64,000 nucleotides of DNA, taken from the NCBI RefSeq assembly GCF_900199545.1, contig NZ_LT962670.1, positions 107,288 through 171,287 of the forward strand, written 5' to 3'. The translations under genes were made by a program, and so were the position numbers. This DNA comes from Raoultibacter massiliensis (GTDB lineage Bacteria > Actinomycetota > Coriobacteriia > Coriobacteriales > Eggerthellaceae). The notes below the pieces were generated by a model, which saw only the letters and a program-made list of their open reading frames with translations, ran no database searches and was not told the DNA's origin. Shown one piece after another: positions 17,282 to 28,393 of this stretch (its first letter is position 1; every line of letters starts with the position of its first letter).

Positions 17282-19515
17282 TGAACGAGTTATCGCATGA
17301 AGCACCGCACAGGATGGAGCCAGGCGAGGGAGGATCCATCAGCAGCCTGTATGTAAGCCGCATGAAAATCGTGAGCTTCGGCTCGTTCTCGAATCGCGTG
17401 ATCGGTCCGTTTACGCCCCACCTCAACGTAGTCCATGGGAAAAACGAGGCGGGCAAGACCACGCTGAACGCGTTTTTCGGGGGAGTCCTGTTCGGTTGGG
17501 AAGACGCGCGCGGGGCGAGGAACACTTACAAACCCAGCAATGCAGAGAGGGCGGGGTCGATCTTTTTCGCCGACGAGGAAACCGACGAAGAGATCGAGCT
17601 TGTGCGTGTGAAGAACGCCGAGGGTTTGCAGGGCCCCGAGTATCTGCTCGACGATATCGACAAGGAAACGTTCCAGACCATGTTCGCGCTGACAAGCGAC
17701 GAGCTGCGCAGCCTGCGAAACACGACGGACGTGACCGCGAAGCTGCTCACGGCTGGCTCGGGCACGGGCGCTTCCCCGGCGCAGGCGCTCGGTGAGATCC
17801 AGCGGCGCATCGCGGAGTATACCTCGCGCGCTTCGGGGATCGATCATTCCATTACGCAGCTGTCTGCCGAACTCGACGATCTGCGCGCGAAGATAGCCCG
17901 GGCCGGAGATGAGTCCGAACGATTCAAGCACCAGGATAAGGAATTCCACGAGCTTGCCCCGCAGCGCGAGGCGCTCATCGCGTCGCTTCAAAAGCTCAAC
18001 GCCGAGATAGAGGCGCTTTCGGCGGGCAAGGCGAGCCTCGAGAAGCTCGATGAGGAGCTTGCGCACAGCCTTGACAAGCGCAAGGAGCTGCTCGAAGAGG
18101 AACGAGAGCTCGTTGCCGACCATCGTCGCCACGAGCAGGCCATCGACCCCGGGCTTACGTCGATAGCTCCCGCAGAAGAGCACTCGCTGCGCGATCGCAT
18201 CGATATGCTTTCCGAAGAACGCAGCAAATGCCAGCACAGCGTCGATCTTGCGAAGGAAAACTACACCGATTCGAAATCGAACTACGAGGCGCTTCTCGAG
18301 GCGCCCGATCTTCAGGAGCTCGAGAACCGGGCTCGCAGGCAGCGCCATGTTCAGATCGCCCTGTCAGTCGCCCTTCCCGTGCTGTTCGTGATAGCAGGCG
18401 TGCCCGTATTCATGCACGGGCGGGAAATCACGAGCCTTTCGTTCACTGCGCTCGGAATCATCTTGGTCGTGTTCGCTCTTTTCCTAGCGGGCGCCGCACT
18501 TGTCATGCTGTTCAGGCCTTCGAAAACCGAAGAGGCGCTCACGCAGCGCAAGCAGGATGCGCAGTGGATCATGCTGCAGGATAAAAAGAAGCTCGAAACC
18601 TGCGAAGAGGGCCTTGCCGCCCAGATGATCCAGACCACGACCTTCCTCGAGCGCTCGGGGCTCGGCGCCGCGCAGGGTTCGCTTCGCCGCGCACGCTCCC
18701 TGCTCGACGAAGCGAGGGACGCCCGCGCTGCTTCGGGGCTGTTCGTGCAGAAGCAGCAGGCGCTCGTTGCGCAGCTCTCATCCATCGAGGATCGCTTGGC
18801 CGACATCCAGAGCCAGAAGGGCAGCTTGTACAGACGCCTCGGCCTCGCCGTCGACACGCCGCTCTCCGATATTGCGACGCTTATCGAGCAGAAATCCCAC
18901 CAGCGCTCGGGCCTTATCGAGACGAGCGAGAACGTTAACCGGCGCTACGGCGAGCTCAAGCAAGAGCTCGCCCATGCGAAGCACCTGCGGAACTTCGACG
19001 CGCTCAAGCTCGAATACCAGCAAGTGAATACGCAGCTTGCAGAAAGCGAGCAGGATCTCGCGCGGCTTCTGCTTGCCAAGCACATGCTCGAATCGGCCAT
19101 CACCGCATGGGAAAGCAAGAGCCAGCCCGAGGTGTACCGGCAGGCAAGCCGCCTTCTCTCGATGATGACGGCGGGCGCGTGGGTGCAGGTTCGCATGAGC
19201 GAGGAAGGGAAGCTCCAGGTGATAGATCGGGTGAAAACGGTTCGCGAGCCCATCCACTTGTCGCTTGGAACCTGCCAGCAGCTGTACTTGAGCCTGCGCA
19301 TAGCGCTGCTCATGACGGCGGAAAACGTGGGGCGCGCCATCCCCATCATGGCCGATGACATCTTGGTCAATTTCGACGAAGAGCGCCGGCGCGGCGCGGT
19401 TGGCGCATTGAAGGAGCTGTCGGCCCGCCGGCAGGTGATTCTCTTCACGTGCCACGAGGAAATTGTAAGGCTCATGCAGGATGCCGATTCGCAGCTCAAC
19501 TTGGTCGAACTGTAA
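17281..19515 (+). CDS. YhaN/SbcC-like AAA ATPase with coiled coils and two TM segments
   Basis: 744 residues. The N-terminal half site has Walker A (VVHGKNEAGKTTL). Two long coiled-coil regions (about 190-350 and 440-620) flank two hydrophobic helices (VQIALSVALPVLFVIAGV, FTALGIILVVFALFLAGAA), as in Gram-positive YhaN. The C-terminal half site has LSLGTCQQLYLSLRIAL (signature) and IMADDILVNFDEERRRG (Walker B/D-loop), with a switch histidine in LFTCHEE. It pairs with the overlapping YhaO-like nuclease. The start overlaps the upstream stop; later methionines are possible. Confidence 0.85.
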   Translation: MNELSHEAPHRMEPGEGGSISSLYVSRMKIVSFGSFSNRVIGPFTPHLNVVHGKNEAGKTTLNAFFGGVLFGWEDARGARNTYKPSNAERAGSIFFADEETDEEIELVRVKNAEGLQGPEYLLDDIDKETFQTMFALTSDELRSLRNTTDVTAKLLTAGSGTGASPAQALGEIQRRIAEYTSRASGIDHSITQLSAELDDLRAKIARAGDESERFKHQDKEFHELAPQREALIASLQKLNAEIEALSAGKASLEKLDEELAHSLDKRKELLEEERELVADHRRHEQAIDPGLTSIAPAEEHSLRDRIDMLSEERSKCQHSVDLAKENYTDSKSNYEALLEAPDLQELENRARRQRHVQIALSVALPVLFVIAGVPVFMHGREITSLSFTALGIILVVFALFLAGAALVMLFRPSKTEEALTQRKQDAQWIMLQDKKKLETCEEGLAAQMIQTTTFLERSGLGAAQGSLRRARSLLDEARDARAASGLFVQKQQALVAQLSSIEDRLADIQSQKGSLYRRLGLAVDTPLSDIATLIEQKSHQRSGLIETSENVNRRYGELKQELAHAKHLRNFDALKLEYQQVNTQLAESEQDLARLLLAKHMLESAITAWESKSQPEVYRQASRLLSMMTAGAWVQVRMSEEGKLQVIDRVKTVREPIHLSLGTCQQLYLSLRIALLMTAENVGRAIPIMADDILVNFDEERRRGAVGALKELSARRQVILFTCHEEIVRLMQDADSQLNLVEL

Positions 19516-19521
19516 TATAAT
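19516..19521 (+). promoter_or_regulatory. Possible purA -10 element
   Basis: A perfect TATAAT directly after the upstream stop codon, about 100 bp before purA. No convincing -35 is visible. Confidence 0.4.
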
Positions 19522-19534
19522 CGGAATTTGCTGA

Positions 19535-20938
<1,404 letters not shown>

Positions 20939-20944
20939 TCGAAT

Positions 20945-20960
20945 TGTTTCACGTGAAACA
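20945..20960. other. parS centromere site (ParB binding)
   Basis: TGTTTCACGTGAAACA, a perfect 16-bp palindrome identical to the bacterial parS consensus, between purA and purD. ParB spreads from such sites to organise and separate new origins, and they usually cluster near oriC. Confidence 0.9.
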
Positions 20961-20994
20961 TTTGTTCGTGTAAAGCAGTAGGAAAGGATTTGCA

Positions 20995-22287
20995 GTGAAC
21001 ATCTTGGTTTTGGGAGGCGGCGGGCGCGAACACGCGATTGCCTGGGCGCTTGCTCAATCACCGAACTGCGACGATCTGTTCGTCGCTCCCGGCAACGGGG
21101 GTACGGCGCAGATTGCCGAGAACATAGCCACGCTCGACGTCGATTCGGGTGCAGCCGTACTCGGGTTCTCGCGCGATCACGATATCGATATGGTGGTGAT
21201 CGGCCCCGAAGCCCCGCTCGTCGCGGGCGTTGCCGATGTGCTGCGTGAGGCGGGCATCGCCGTGTTCGGCCCCGATGCGCAGGGCGCGCGCCTGGAGGGC
21301 AGCAAGACCTACAGCAAGCAGTTCATGGAAGACAACGGCATCCCGACTGCGCGCTATGCGAGCTTCACCGAACTTGATCCCGCTCTTGCCTACATCCGCG
21401 AACTGGGTGCCCCCATCGTCGTGAAGGCAGACGGGCTGGCTGCGGGCAAAGGCGTTTTCGTTGCCGAAACCGAAGAGGTTGCCGAAGATGCGGTGCGCAG
21501 CTGCTTCGATGGCGCGTTCGGCGATGCGGGCTCCACGGTGCTCATCGAGGAGTGCCTGACCGGCCCCGAGTGCTCGCTGCTCGCGTTCGTTACGAACGGG
21601 CATGCCTTCTGCATGACCACCGCGCAGGATCACAAGCGTGCGTTCGACGGCGATCGCGGTCCGAACACCGGCGGTATGGGCGTGTATTCGCCGGTGCCGA
21701 TCGTCACCGATGAAGAGCTCGCCGAAATGCGGCGCATCATGGAGGTTGCCGCCGCAGCGACGGCGAAAGAGCCGTTCGAACATGACTATCGCGGCGTTCT
21801 GTACGGTGGGTTCATGCTGACCCCCGAAGGGCCGAAGGTCCTTGAATTCAACGCGCGTTTCGGCGATCCCGAAACGCAGGTTGTGCTGCCCCGCCTTGAA
21901 AGCGATCTGGTCGAGGTCATGTACGCGGTTGCCCAGGGGCGCTTCGAGGATATCGATCTTCGCTGGTCGGATACCTGGGCGGTCTGCGTTGTGCTTGCAA
22001 GCGAAGGGTACCCGGGCGCATACGAAAAAGGCAAGGTCATCCTGGGCATCGACGAGGCGGAAGACCTCAAGGGCGTGACGGTGTTCCACGCGGGCACCGC
22101 GCTCAACAGCGATGGCGAGCTTATCACCGCCGGTGGCCGCGTGCTCAACGTGGTTGCGCTCGGCGAAAGCTTCGACGATGCGCGCGAAGCTGCTTACGAT
22201 GCGGTCGATCTCATCAACTTCGAGGGCAAGCAGTACCGAACCGACATCGGCAAGCGCGCGGCATCCGGGCGCGGAGCTTGGGAGTAA
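20995..22287 (+). CDS. purD: Phosphoribosylamine-glycine ligase (GAR synthetase)
   Basis: 430 residues from a GTG start at 20995, which follows AGGAAAGGA. It opens MNILVLGGGGREHAIAWAL, and carries GPEAPLVAGV, the ATP-grasp segment IVVKADGLAAGKGV, GPNTGGMGVYSPVP, GVLYGGFMLT and LEFNARFGDPETQ. It makes glycinamide ribonucleotide in purine synthesis. The downstream radical SAM gene begins five bases after its stop codon. Confidence 0.96.
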   Translation: MNILVLGGGGREHAIAWALAQSPNCDDLFVAPGNGGTAQIAENIATLDVDSGAAVLGFSRDHDIDMVVIGPEAPLVAGVADVLREAGIAVFGPDAQGARLEGSKTYSKQFMEDNGIPTARYASFTELDPALAYIRELGAPIVVKADGLAAGKGVFVAETEEVAEDAVRSCFDGAFGDAGSTVLIEECLTGPECSLLAFVTNGHAFCMTTAQDHKRAFDGDRGPNTGGMGVYSPVPIVTDEELAEMRRIMEVAAAATAKEPFEHDYRGVLYGGFMLTPEGPKVLEFNARFGDPETQVVLPRLESDLVEVMYAVAQGRFEDIDLRWSDTWAVCVVLASEGYPGAYEKGKVILGIDEAEDLKGVTVFHAGTALNSDGELITAGGRVLNVVALGESFDDAREAAYDAVDLINFEGKQYRTDIGKRAASGRGAWE

Positions 22288-22292
22288 CCCGT

Positions 22293-23600
22293 ATGCTTTC
22301 CGAACGAATGCTTTCCACCGTTGTTCGTCAATGCACGAAGAGCTACCTTAAGCTCGAGCCGACCAATGATGCGTACGTTCCCGCGCCTGCGCCGGGCCAG
22401 CCCTATATGCTCTACATGCACGTGCCGTTCTGCGAGAGGCTCTGCCCGTACTGCTCGTTCAACCGTTTTCCCTTTGACGAAGGGCGCGCGGTTCCGTATT
22501 TCGAGAACATGCGCAAAGAGATGCTCATGCTCAAGGATCTCGGGTACGATTTCGAAAGCCTGTACGTGGGCGGCGGTACCCCGACCATCATGATCGACGA
22601 GCTGTGCGATACGATCGATCTGGCGAAAGAAACGTTTTCCATCAAAGAGGTTTCGAGCGAAACCAACCCGAATCACCTCATTCCGTCGTATCTCGATAAG
22701 CTGCAGGGTCGCGTGCAGCGGCTCTCCGTAGGGGTGCAAAGCTTCGATGACGGCCTGCTGAAGCAGATGGATCGCTACGACAAATACGGCTGCGGTGAAG
22801 AAATTCTCGAGCGCGTGCGCGAGGCGAGCCCGTATTTCACCTCGTTGAACGTGGATATGATATTCAACTTCCCCGCGCAGACCGAGGCGATCCTGCGCGC
22901 CGATCTCGAGCGCGTGATAGAAAGCGGCACGAGTCAGACGACGTTCTATCCGCTCATGGCGTCGCCGTCGGTTGCCCGTTCGCTCAAAGCAACGGTCGGC
23001 AAGGTGGATTACACGCGCGAGCGGAAGTTCTACGAGATCATTTCCGAAACGCTTGCCGGGGGGTCCAACCCACTCTTCAAGCATGGGAGCGCTTGGACGT
23101 TCAACAAGGCCGAACTCGATGAGTCGGGCGAAGACGTCATGATCGACGAATACGTGGTGGATTACGAAGAGTATCCCGCCATCGGCAGCGGCGGCATCAC
23201 CTACCTGGGCGAATCGTTGTACGTGAACACGTTCTCGGTGCAGGAATACAACAAGGCGATCGAGGCGGGGCGCATGTCGCTTATGGGTAAGACCACGTTC
23301 TCGAAACATGATCGCATGCGTTACCGCTTCATGATGCAGTTGTTCGGTCTGCGCCTCGACAAGAAGCAGTTCGAGAAGGATTTCGGATGTACGATCGAGC
23401 GAGGCTTGCCTGTTGAGATGACGTTCATGAAAGCGTGCGGAGCCTTTGCGACCGACGATGAGAACGAGCTGACGCTTACGGCGAAGGGGCGCTATCTCAT
23501 GGTGGTCATGATGCGCCAATTCTTCATCGGAGTGAATAACCTGCGCGATCAAGCCCGCGCGGCGTTGACGGGAGAGGAGCGCGAGCTCATCTTCGGCTGA
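22293..23600 (+). CDS. HemW/coproporphyrinogen III oxidase-like radical SAM protein
   Basis: 435 residues from the ATG at 22293, with GGGAG eight bases upstream inside the end of purD. The radical SAM cluster motif is CERLCPYCSF (CX3CX2C), preceded by YMHVPF, and the glycine-rich SAM site is YVGGGTPT. The HemN/HemW-type segments SVGVQSFDDGLL and NVDMIFNFPAQTEA follow. Members either insert haem (HemW) or act on porphyrins; without true HemN residues the HemW-like or haem-metabolism role is uncertain. It shares a transcript with purD and ends at the terminator at 23690. Confidence 0.75.
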   Translation: MLSERMLSTVVRQCTKSYLKLEPTNDAYVPAPAPGQPYMLYMHVPFCERLCPYCSFNRFPFDEGRAVPYFENMRKEMLMLKDLGYDFESLYVGGGTPTIMIDELCDTIDLAKETFSIKEVSSETNPNHLIPSYLDKLQGRVQRLSVGVQSFDDGLLKQMDRYDKYGCGEEILERVREASPYFTSLNVDMIFNFPAQTEAILRADLERVIESGTSQTTFYPLMASPSVARSLKATVGKVDYTRERKFYEIISETLAGGSNPLFKHGSAWTFNKAELDESGEDVMIDEYVVDYEEYPAIGSGGITYLGESLYVNTFSVQEYNKAIEAGRMSLMGKTTFSKHDRMRYRFMMQLFGLRLDKKQFEKDFGCTIERGLPVEMTFMKACGAFATDDENELTLTAKGRYLMVVMMRQFFIGVNNLRDQARAALTGEERELIFG

Positions 23601-23689
23601 CGCGCGAATCTGCGGTCGCCGCTTCGGATGCAGGCGAGCGAGTCGCGCGTGACGGCTACTTGCCAGCCGAATGACAAATGCTTGACAAA

Positions 23690-23712
23690 AGGGCCTCTTG
23701 CAGGCTCTTTTT
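23690..23712 (+). terminator. Rho-independent terminator
   Basis: A 7-bp stem with one G-U pair (23690-23696 with 23702-23708), 5-nt loop and a T-run (23708-23712), 90 bp after the radical SAM gene. Confidence 0.75.
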
Positions 23713-23805
23713 CATCTGCGGCCGTATACTCTATATTCCATGTGCTCGACAATGCACATGCTGCGCGTGAGAAACGAACCGACCGAACGGGAGGCGAAAG
23801 GTCGT

Positions 23806-24165
23806 ATGTTGAACGAAACGCAAATCGACGAGTTGATTGCCCACGGCATCGACTATCGCGGCGGCGTCGACCGCTTCGGGGGCAATTCCGCCATGTTCGA
23901 GAAGTTCATCTTTCGCTACCTTGACGACGAGCATTACTCCCTGCTTGTCGCAGCGGTTGAAGCAGGCGATGCGGAGGAAGGGTTTCGCGTGGCCCATACG
24001 CTCAAGGGCGTGGTGGGCAACCTTTCGTTCTCGTCGTACTTCGCCGTGCTCGATCCGGTGACCGAATCCCTCCGATCAGGCGATTTGGAGTCTGCTCGCC
24101 GTTTGATGCCCAATGTCGAAAAAGCCCATATGGAAACGATAGCTATTTTGGAGCAGTTGAGCTAA
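23806..24165 (+). CDS. HPt-domain phosphotransfer protein
   Basis: 119 residues from the ATG at 23806, chosen for GGGAGGCGAAAGG upstream; the frame extends 36 codons further with no site. The four-helix HPt core carries the phospho-accepting histidine in AHTLKGVVGNLSF (about residue 64). No kinase or output domain is fused to it. It lies just upstream of the type IV pilus operon and is of the same kind as the HPt protein at 38417, so it may pass phosphate within the signalling operon at 38417-43848. Confidence 0.82.
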   Translation: MLNETQIDELIAHGIDYRGGVDRFGGNSAMFEKFIFRYLDDEHYSLLVAAVEAGDAEEGFRVAHTLKGVVGNLSFSSYFAVLDPVTESLRSGDLESARRLMPNVEKAHMETIAILEQLS

Positions 24166-24191
24166 ACTAGCGTCTTCTTAATTCCACGTTG

Positions 24192-24197
24192 TATACT
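24192..24197 (+). promoter_or_regulatory. -10 element of the type IV pilus operon
   Basis: TATACT 74 bp before the first pilin gene; the -35 is poor. The leader contains GTGGAGATGGAG. Confidence 0.4.
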
Positions 24198-24270
24198 AAT
24201 CGTTTACGGAAGCGATCAAGTATGCAGGGAGCGAATTCGCTCTTGTGGAGATGGAGACGATTGCTGGTTT

Positions 24271-27200
24271 ATGCTTGGCCAGGATAGGAATAATCGGGGT
24301 TTTACCCTAGCTGAACTGCTGCTGTCGATTGCAATAGTCTTGATTCTTGCGGCCCTGGTCGCCCCCTCCATCGCCAATATCCAACGCACCGCGCGCATAG
24401 CGCAGCTCGATTCCGCCGCAAGCGACATCGCCGTAGCCGCCCAGCAGCAGATGACTTCGATGAAGGTGTCGGGCACGTGGCTCGCCCTGTTCGACGACGG
24501 CGGCGTGCTGGCGGGAAGCCCCGCGGCCACGGGGGTGCCCTCCGCTGTGACCGACAGCCATCCCGTAAGCAACGATTTGTGCTACATGACCGCCGATCAG
24601 GCGCGCAGCAGCGGTGTTCTTCCCGCCGACTCGATCGATTCCGAGGTGCGCAACGGCGATTTCATCATCGAGTACAGCGTTTCGACGGCAACGGTGTTCG
24701 GCGTTTTCTACACGGATGGCAAGACGGGCTTCTTTCAAGATCAGCCGATCCTCGGCGCAGCGACTCCTGCCCAGACCTACTACATCGATGGCGGCGATTC
24801 TGCGGTAAAGCGAATGCAGAGCGCGCGCCTGCAAGCCGATCCGCTCATCGGCTACTACGGCGGGACGCCCGCGGGGGCAACCAACGCGGTAGCGCTTGCC
24901 AATCCGACCATCTGGGTTGATGAGGAAAGCGGTCTGCTGTGCATCCAGGATACGAACCTTTCGAAGCATGGCGAATGGTTGACCAGTCTCGAAGTTCTCA
25001 TCGAGAACCAAAAGACGGGCTCGACGGCAACCATCGCTTTTGCCGGGCTGCAAGGCGGCAAATATGTAGGAACGTATCAGGGAGGAGCTAAAAGCGATAG
25101 CCTTCTTACCTACCAGAACAGCGGTGATACGAAGCTCTACTCGGTAGGCTACCGTTCGCCTCTCGACGATCCGTCCTTGCCCGCCGACGTGTACACGTTC
25201 GACCTCGAGATGCTCAAAGCAACCGGCGATAAAAGCCTGAATGCCCTTGCGGAAGGATTCTCCTACGGGGATACGGTCAAAGTTACGGCAACCGTCAAGA
25301 CCGGCCAGGTGGCTTACACGCCAACCTCTTCGACCGCCTACATCGAATGGCCCGAGCCCGTTTCGATGTTGCGCGTTGTGGTAACCGATCCCTCGAACGG
25401 GGAGAACGCTACGAACGGCGAGCGCATAACCGGCACGTATCGAGGACCCGAGATCAGGCAGATTCCCAAAAGCGGGGATGACCAGGTAACCGGATTCGAC
25501 GATCTGAAATCGTACGCTGAAAAGCACACCATCAAAAATACGAGCAGCACGCTTACCGGGGAAAACGAAGAAGCGGCTTACCAGCGGTACAAAGGCGGGC
25601 AGATAAGCTTTGCAGATGCGCTTGCGAATCTCGTCGATATCGAAGCGGCGGTGGGGGGATATGCACCCGCTGACGAGGCGGGCGAATACCGATATCAGAT
25701 TTACGAGCTGTGGCTCGGCGTCGGCTCGGATGCTGCAACGAGCAAGAAACAGCGAATCGGATACATGGTTGACAACGAATGGAAGTGGGTTGCGGCCGGC
25801 GAGACGCTGTCTTCGTGCATAAGCGGCCTGAGCGCCGGTGCCGATACGGCGGGAACCACAACGCTTTCGATCGATCCGGTATCTTTCAGCGAGAAGCTGG
25901 GGGAACTCGGACTTGAAAACGAAGTGATTACGATCTACATCCGCACCGCGCCGAGCATCGACGATGTGCGCAAGTACATTACGGGGCAGTCCGATCCTTA
26001 CGGGCACGACGAGAGCTCGCTCGGACAGATACCGAAGATAGACGGGGAGCTCACGGGCAACTTGACGATGGGATCGCGCGGAACGGAAGCCGCCGCGCAG
26101 AAGGAATTCCGCCGACTCTTCGAAAACGAGTTCGGATGTTCGTCGTCTGACTGCTCGTGGGCGTTAACGAAGAAGTCGGATTCGGGGCAGTTCGGAAAAA
26201 ACGGGAGCAATTTTCCGGGCAACGCGAAGGACATACGCATCTACTATGCAGTAACGCCGGCATTCGCATTCAATGCAACGCTCAATGCCGCCGACAACGA
26301 AGTGACGAATGCGGCATTGTGGTACTACTCTGCGAAAGAGAAGACCGTCTACTCGCAGGCGATGGTGTATCCCTCGCGCAGCGGGAACCCGTATTACATG
26401 GCTTCGACGAGAAGCAGCGGTCAGATAAACGCCGATTTCGAACTGATGACCACAAGGGACTATCTGTTCTACCGCGTCTTGAAATTCTACGGGAAAACCT
26501 CGCTTGACGGCAAAACCATTGCGCTCGATATGGATCTCCAGTACGTGCCGTTCTCGTTCCAGAACGACGCGCGCGTTGCCACGCTTCCTTACGGCAACGC
26601 GATCAACGACGAAGCAGGCAAGCTCGCGAAGGTTTTTTCGCAATGGGTCACCAACGATACGAACCCGAAAGGCCGAGATCCCCTTGTTCTCGAGGCCGAT
26701 GCGCTTCTTGGAAGCTATCACGAAAGCCTTGATTACATGGGAGCGTCTTTGTACGCCGAATACGTCGATGCCGGCATCGGCATGATGTATTTGGAATTTG
26801 GCGAAAACGAAACGACGGGCGAGCAGGTAACGGGCTATTCGGGCTATTTGACCCCCGGGCAGGGAAAGGTCGAGAACCTGCTTACCAACGATTCGAGCAT
26901 AACGAGTTGGGGATACTATGCGCTGGTTCCCTCGGCATTGGACACGGGCCGGGCGCCCAAAGTTTCGGGCAACGACATGATAATCTCCGCCGATTCGAAG
27001 ACGGTGGTTATCAAAGGCGTTTCCTACCGGGCGTACCAGGTGCGGCCGCGGGGAAATGCAGCTAAGGCCCGCAATCTTTCGGGAACGCTGACGCTTCCCG
27101 CTCTCGGCGATCAGACGTATGCGTATACGATCAACAGCAACTTCGCCTGCGCAGTCGAAATAGACGGGAACAAGGCGCAGAACTGGGGCAAGTCGGAAGG

Positions 27201-28392
27201 GAACTCCTGGCAGGTGCGGCATGCGACGCAGTTCATCGGAGCCCTATCGCTTCTTGACAAGGTTCAGCTTACCTACGTCGGCGACTGCTTTGCGCAAACG
27301 CACACCATCGATATGAAAGACGTATCCGAGACGGATCCCAAGCTGAGCATCAAGCTCGACAACGTGTTCACGGGAATCTACGATGGCGGCAGCGAAGCCG
27401 GAAACGTTGTCAAAAACGTGCAGTACTGCCTGACGAGCTATTACGTCATCAACAATTCGCCGATCGCACTCGGTCGGGGAAGCGGCATGTTTCCAAAGGT
27501 CGCCGGAGTGACGGTTGAGGGCGGGGATGGCTCGACGTCGACGACGAAGGCGCAAATCAAAAACATCAAAGCGGTGGTGAGCGGCTCGGATTTCGGCGAA
27601 GGAAGCAAGGGCGTTTACGAATGGGCCACGCAAAGCCCCTACTCCCATGTGGGGGTTATCGTAGGCTATATGGAAGACTGCGACATGAGCGGCTGCGAGA
27701 TCGTGGGAGATGCCGATGACGTTCCAACCATCAAGATGGTGTTTCAGACGACTTCGATCCGAGGATGGGGTTTGATCTTCGGCGGCGCGGAGAACAGCAC
27801 CGTGTCGGATTGCGAAGTAAGCTCGATCAACCTGATAGCTACGAGGAAAAACAGCACCCAGTGGGATGGATGGGATGAAAACCCGAAGATGGGGGCTCTC
27901 GGAGGCCAGGCCATCGATACGGAAATCACCCGATGCTCCGTGAAAAAGGCGGATATCGGCACCGACATAAAAACAAAAGAGCAAAAGGATCTTGCCATAG
28001 GAGGCCTGGTCGGCGATATATCGGGCGACGAGAGCTCATGCAGCAACGTTGTGCTCGAGTCGGTGAACTTGATAATCGCGCCCGAACAATACGATGCAAA
28101 GCGAAAACGCGATCTGCATTTCGGTGGATTGGCGGGCAGGAGTACTGTCGCCTTCGATGACACGTGCTCGTTTAGCCAGGTTGTGCTCAAGGTGGGGGCG
28201 GTTGCCGCCTACGATGTGGTTGCGGCTGCGAACGAGATCGTGGAGAGCGTATCGGCGATATCGGAGGAACCGGCGGCCCAAGAGCCGAAAAACGATCCCG
28301 TCGAAGACGGCGCTTCGGATGCGCCGGAGGTCGCGCCTTTGACCAGCGAGGCCGATGGCTTGACGGATGCCGAGCAGGAAGCGGCGGCGTAG
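24271..28392 (+). CDS. Giant type IV prepilin-like protein, candidate pilus-tip adhesin
   Basis: 1373 residues, roughly ten times a normal pilin. The first 40 residues are a perfect class III prepilin signal: a short leader ending RG, then FTLAELL with Glu at +5 and a hydrophobic helix (LSIAIVLILAALVAPSI). The long body is polar and probably beta-rich. Near the C-terminus are GGLVGDIS and GGLAGRST, which resemble GLUG motifs of adhesins and IgA peptidases, and the end is an Ala/Glu/Asp-rich tail. The prepilin peptidase at 34580 should cleave it. By analogy with modular pilins such as Streptococcus sanguinis PilB and PilC, it may cap the fibre and bind a host or bacterial ligand. First gene of the pilus operon; its ribosome site is distant, so translation may be weak. 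Confidence 0.82.
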   Translation: MLGQDRNNRGFTLAELLLSIAIVLILAALVAPSIANIQRTARIAQLDSAASDIAVAAQQQMTSMKVSGTWLALFDDGGVLAGSPAATGVPSAVTDSHPVSNDLCYMTADQARSSGVLPADSIDSEVRNGDFIIEYSVSTATVFGVFYTDGKTGFFQDQPILGAATPAQTYYIDGGDSAVKRMQSARLQADPLIGYYGGTPAGATNAVALANPTIWVDEESGLLCIQDTNLSKHGEWLTSLEVLIENQKTGSTATIAFAGLQGGKYVGTYQGGAKSDSLLTYQNSGDTKLYSVGYRSPLDDPSLPADVYTFDLEMLKATGDKSLNALAEGFSYGDTVKVTATVKTGQVAYTPTSSTAYIEWPEPVSMLRVVVTDPSNGENATNGERITGTYRGPEIRQIPKSGDDQVTGFDDLKSYAEKHTIKNTSSTLTGENEEAAYQRYKGGQISFADALANLVDIEAAVGGYAPADEAGEYRYQIYELWLGVGSDAATSKKQRIGYMVDNEWKWVAAGETLSSCISGLSAGADTAGTTTLSIDPVSFSEKLGELGLENEVITIYIRTAPSIDDVRKYITGQSDPYGHDESSLGQIPKIDGELTGNLTMGSRGTEAAAQKEFRRLFENEFGCSSSDCSWALTKKSDSGQFGKNGSNFPGNAKDIRIYYAVTPAFAFNATLNAADNEVTNAALWYYSAKEKTVYSQAMVYPSRSGNPYYMASTRSSGQINADFELMTTRDYLFYRVLKFYGKTSLDGKTIALDMDLQYVPFSFQNDARVATLPYGNAINDEAGKLAKVFSQWVTNDTNPKGRDPLVLEADALLGSYHESLDYMGASLYAEYVDAGIGMMYLEFGENETTGEQVTGYSGYLTPGQGKVENLLTNDSSITSWGYYALVPSALDTGRAPKVSGNDMIISADSKTVVIKGVSYRAYQVRPRGNAAKARNLSGTLTLPALGDQTYAYTINSNFACAVEIDGNKAQNWGKSEGNSWQVRHATQFIGALSLLDKVQLTYVGDCFAQTHTIDMKDVSETDPKLSIKLDNVFTGIYDGGSEAGNVVKNVQYCLTSYYVINNSPIALGRGSGMFPKVAGVTVEGGDGSTSTTKAQIKNIKAVVSGSDFGEGSKGVYEWATQSPYSHVGVIVGYMEDCDMSGCEIVGDADDVPTIKMVFQTTSIRGWGLIFGGAENSTVSDCEVSSINLIATRKNSTQWDGWDENPKMGALGGQAIDTEITRCSVKKADIGTDIKTKEQKDLAIGGLVGDISGDESSCSNVVLESVNLIIAPEQYDAKRKRDLHFGGLAGRSTVAFDDTCSFSQVVLKVGAVAAYDVVAAANEIVESVSAISEEPAAQEPKNDPVEDGASDAPEVAPLTSEADGLTDAEQEAAA

Positions 28393-28393
28393 C

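Noticed and set aside
22293-23600. True oxygen-independent coproporphyrinogen oxidase (HemN)
   Set aside because: Only the shared HemN/HemW pattern is visible, and no haem synthesis genes surround it; the wider HemW-like name is safer.
23682-23687. TTGACA as -35 of the HPt gene at 23806
   Set aside because: The nearest -10 (TATACT, 23725) is 37 bp away and a terminator lies between them.
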